A DNA stretch of 64,000 bases from an uncultured Rhodospirillales bacterium (GTDB taxonomy: Bacteria; Pseudomonadota; Alphaproteobacteria; CACIAM-22H2): NCBI GenBank assembly GCA_937926175.1, contig CALANV010000028.1, forward strand, positions 55,725 to 119,724. The letters run 5' to 3'. The first letter of the stretch is position 1. Each line of letters begins with the position of its first letter. Position numbers and translations under genes: made by a program. Below are positions 62,595 through 64,000 of the stretch, piece after piece. The notes beneath the pieces were generated by a model. The model saw only the letters and a list, made by a program, of their open reading frames with translations. It was not told the origin of the DNA and ran no database searches.

Positions 62595-62701
62595 CGCGCC
62601 TCGAAACCGGAGCGGACGCCTTGTTCGTCCCGGCGCCACGGCATTCGTAACCGGGCTTCCCTGATACTTGAGGAGCGGGGCCTGATCTTTTGGCATCGAA
62701 A

Positions 62702-63053
62702 CCTCATCTTTCGACGGACTCGGGATGAGGTTCCGAAGAATTGGAACGTCCCTTCACGGCCTCGTCCCGAGCTTGTCGAAGGGTGAGGCTTTGATGTCCA
62801 ACAATGCTTTGATGTCCAACAATGAAGCTTCCCCCTTGTCGGACCGAGGCCAGATACCGGCGCCGATAAGGGGGCAAGTTTCATTCAGCGTTATCCTTTG
62901 ACCGCGACGCCTCACCCTTCGACAAGCTCAGAGTGAGGCTTCGATTCGGGATGACGCTTCGATCCGATGAGCTCGTCCTTCGCCAAGCCCATCCTTCGAC
63001 AAGTTCGGGATAAAGCTTCGGCATTGTCTCATCCCTCGACAAGCTCGGGACGA
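62702..63053. repeat. Cluster of REP-like palindromic repeats
   Basis: At least five related imperfect palindromes of about 22-29 bp with the core CTTCGACAAGCTC (or its complement GAGCTTGTCGAAG) occur at 62702-62730, 62760-62788, 62910-62938, 62990-63011 and 63029-63053, in both orientations. Similar intergenic palindromes are widespread in high-GC alphaproteobacteria. They may act as transcription or structure elements between the PAS gene and the lectin-like gene. Confidence 0.75.
62788..62823. repeat. 18-bp perfect tandem duplication
   Basis: The unit GCTTTGATGTCCAACAAT occurs twice head to tail, joined directly to the end of a REP-like palindrome. Confidence 0.85.
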
Positions 63054-63222
63054 AGACTGGATCGCGGGACGGCGACCGCCGTTACGCACCCGGCGTCTGC
63101 GGCGTATTCGAGGACTTGCTCGCGCGGCTGCGGCCCTTCGTGGTGCGCCAAGCCGGGAACAAATCCGGGTCGGACGGTGTCAGCGTCCCTGACGGGGGCG
63201 AACGACAAACGGGAGGACCGGG

Positions 63223-63894
63223 ATGGGCAAAATCACGCGATTGTCGATGCTTGCACTGTTGGCGCTCGGCCTCGGCACCGGCGCACAGGCGCAGCAGAGC
63301 GGCGCCGGCAACGACATGACGTTCTTCGTCACCAGCGTGGGTTCCGGAAAGGGGGCGGATCTCGGCGGGCTGGCGGGCGCGGACCAGCACTGCCAGACGC
63401 TGGCGCAGGCGGTCGGCGCTGGCAACCGCACGTGGCGCGCCTATCTCAGCACGCAGTCCGCCGCCGGCCAGCCGGCCGTCAACGCGCGCGATCGCATCGG
63501 ACGCGGACCGTGGCAGAACGCGAAAGGCGTGGTGATCGCGCGCGATCTCGACGAACTGCACGGTACCAACAACCTCACCAAGCAGACCGCGCTCACCGAA
63601 AAAGGCGATGTCGTCAACGGTCGGGGCGACAATCCCAACATGCACGACATCCTCACCGGCTCGCAGCCGGACGGTACGGCGTTCGCCGGCAGCGACGACA
63701 TGACCTGCGGCAACTGGACGAAGAGCGGTACCGAGGGCGCCGCCATGCTCGGTCATCACGACCGCCTGGGCACGAGGGACGATGCGCCCTCGCGTTCGTG
63801 GAACGCGTCCCATCCCTCCCGCGGTGGGTGCAGCCAGGACGCCTTGCGCAGCACGGGCGGCAACGGCCTGTTCTATTGTTTCGCGGCGAATTAG
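63223..63894 (+). CDS. Secreted lectin-like protein
   Basis: The 223-aa protein has a Sec signal peptide (cleavage after AQAQQ), then a C-type-lectin/collagen-like fold pattern: MTFFVTSVGSGKGADLGGLAGADQHCQTLAQAVGAGNRTWRAYLST, MTCGNWTKSG and the tail CSQDALRSTGGNGLFYCFAAN. Four cysteines could form two disulfides. Small secreted proteins of this type are annotated as lectins; ligand unknown. ATG 63223 has GGGAGGACC upstream. Confidence 0.78.
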   Translation: MGKITRLSMLALLALGLGTGAQAQQSGAGNDMTFFVTSVGSGKGADLGGLAGADQHCQTLAQAVGAGNRTWRAYLSTQSAAGQPAVNARDRIGRGPWQNAKGVVIARDLDELHGTNNLTKQTALTEKGDVVNGRGDNPNMHDILTGSQPDGTAFAGSDDMTCGNWTKSGTEGAAMLGHHDRLGTRDDAPSRSWNASHPSRGGCSQDALRSTGGNGLFYCFAAN

Positions 63895-64000
63895 CCGTGG
63901 GACGTGGGATCGGTGCGGAACGCCACGGCTGGCCACCCGATCCGGGATCACGCAAGAAAGTGCCTTGACCGGGGCGGTGGGCTGGGGGTGAAATCGGCGC
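63895..64000. other. Window end, no gene seen
   Basis: The last 106 bases show no complete gene. Confidence 0.3.

Overview
The window reads as a high-GC alphaproteobacterial chromosome segment, probably Hyphomicrobiales or Rhodospirillales. This is an inference from the dense GC-rich coding, the molybdenum formate dehydrogenase flanked by DUF3305/DUF3306 genes, a DivK-like receiver, many solute-binding-protein transporters, and intergenic palindromes of the CTTCGACAAGCTC type. I see no rRNA, tRNA, CRISPR array, transposase or prophage.

Layout. 1-4031 is a lower-GC defence island: a truncated HerA ATPase, the NurA nuclease, a cytosine-5 DNA methyltransferase and a divergent Vsr endonuclease. 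4131-12605 carries an MFS exporter, a PRC-barrel protein, an IclR/amino-acid ABC transporter/formimidoylglutamase operon, an enoyl-CoA hydratase, a LysR regulator and the tail of a dead SDR gene. 12675-18120 is a catabolic locus: RraA-like aldolase, FadR-type regulator and TctCBA transporter, facing a DapA-like aldolase across a perfect 11-bp-arm palindrome. 18120-26048 has a possible 79-aa linker ORF, a DsbA-NhaA fusion, a lipoprotein, an RTX-repeat protein, a cyclase-TolB-TPR protein and an ABC-F ATPase. 26283-32669 is the formate dehydrogenase cluster. 33710-36475 is an McrBC modification-dependent restriction system. 36596-39063 has an EF-hand protein, a glycine-zipper protein and a TTC38-like TPR protein.

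39129-44781 is a four-gene signalling operon: a heme-binding DUF3365 sensor, a membrane hybrid kinase with two receivers, a single-domain receiver, and a receiver-adenylate cyclase carrying HisKA-like helices but no ATPase domain. 45162-49433 holds a VOC protein, a zinc-ribbon protein, Hsp20, a small membrane protein, an MBL hydrolase and a NUDIX protein.

49492-57348 is the most interesting metabolic block: an XRE regulator with matching 16-bp operators at its own promoter and at a TRAP transporter operon, followed by PyrK, class 1B dihydroorotate dehydrogenase and an M20 carbamoylase, with PyrE downstream. This would suit uptake and reductive breakdown of orotate or a related ureido compound. 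57722-63894 contains a repeat-bearing small protein, a pseudouridine synthase, an aldehyde dehydrogenase, a dienelactone-hydrolase-type lipoprotein, a PAS_5 protein, a cluster of palindromic repeats and a secreted lectin-like protein.

All functions are read from sequence motifs and remembered family features. No database search was run.
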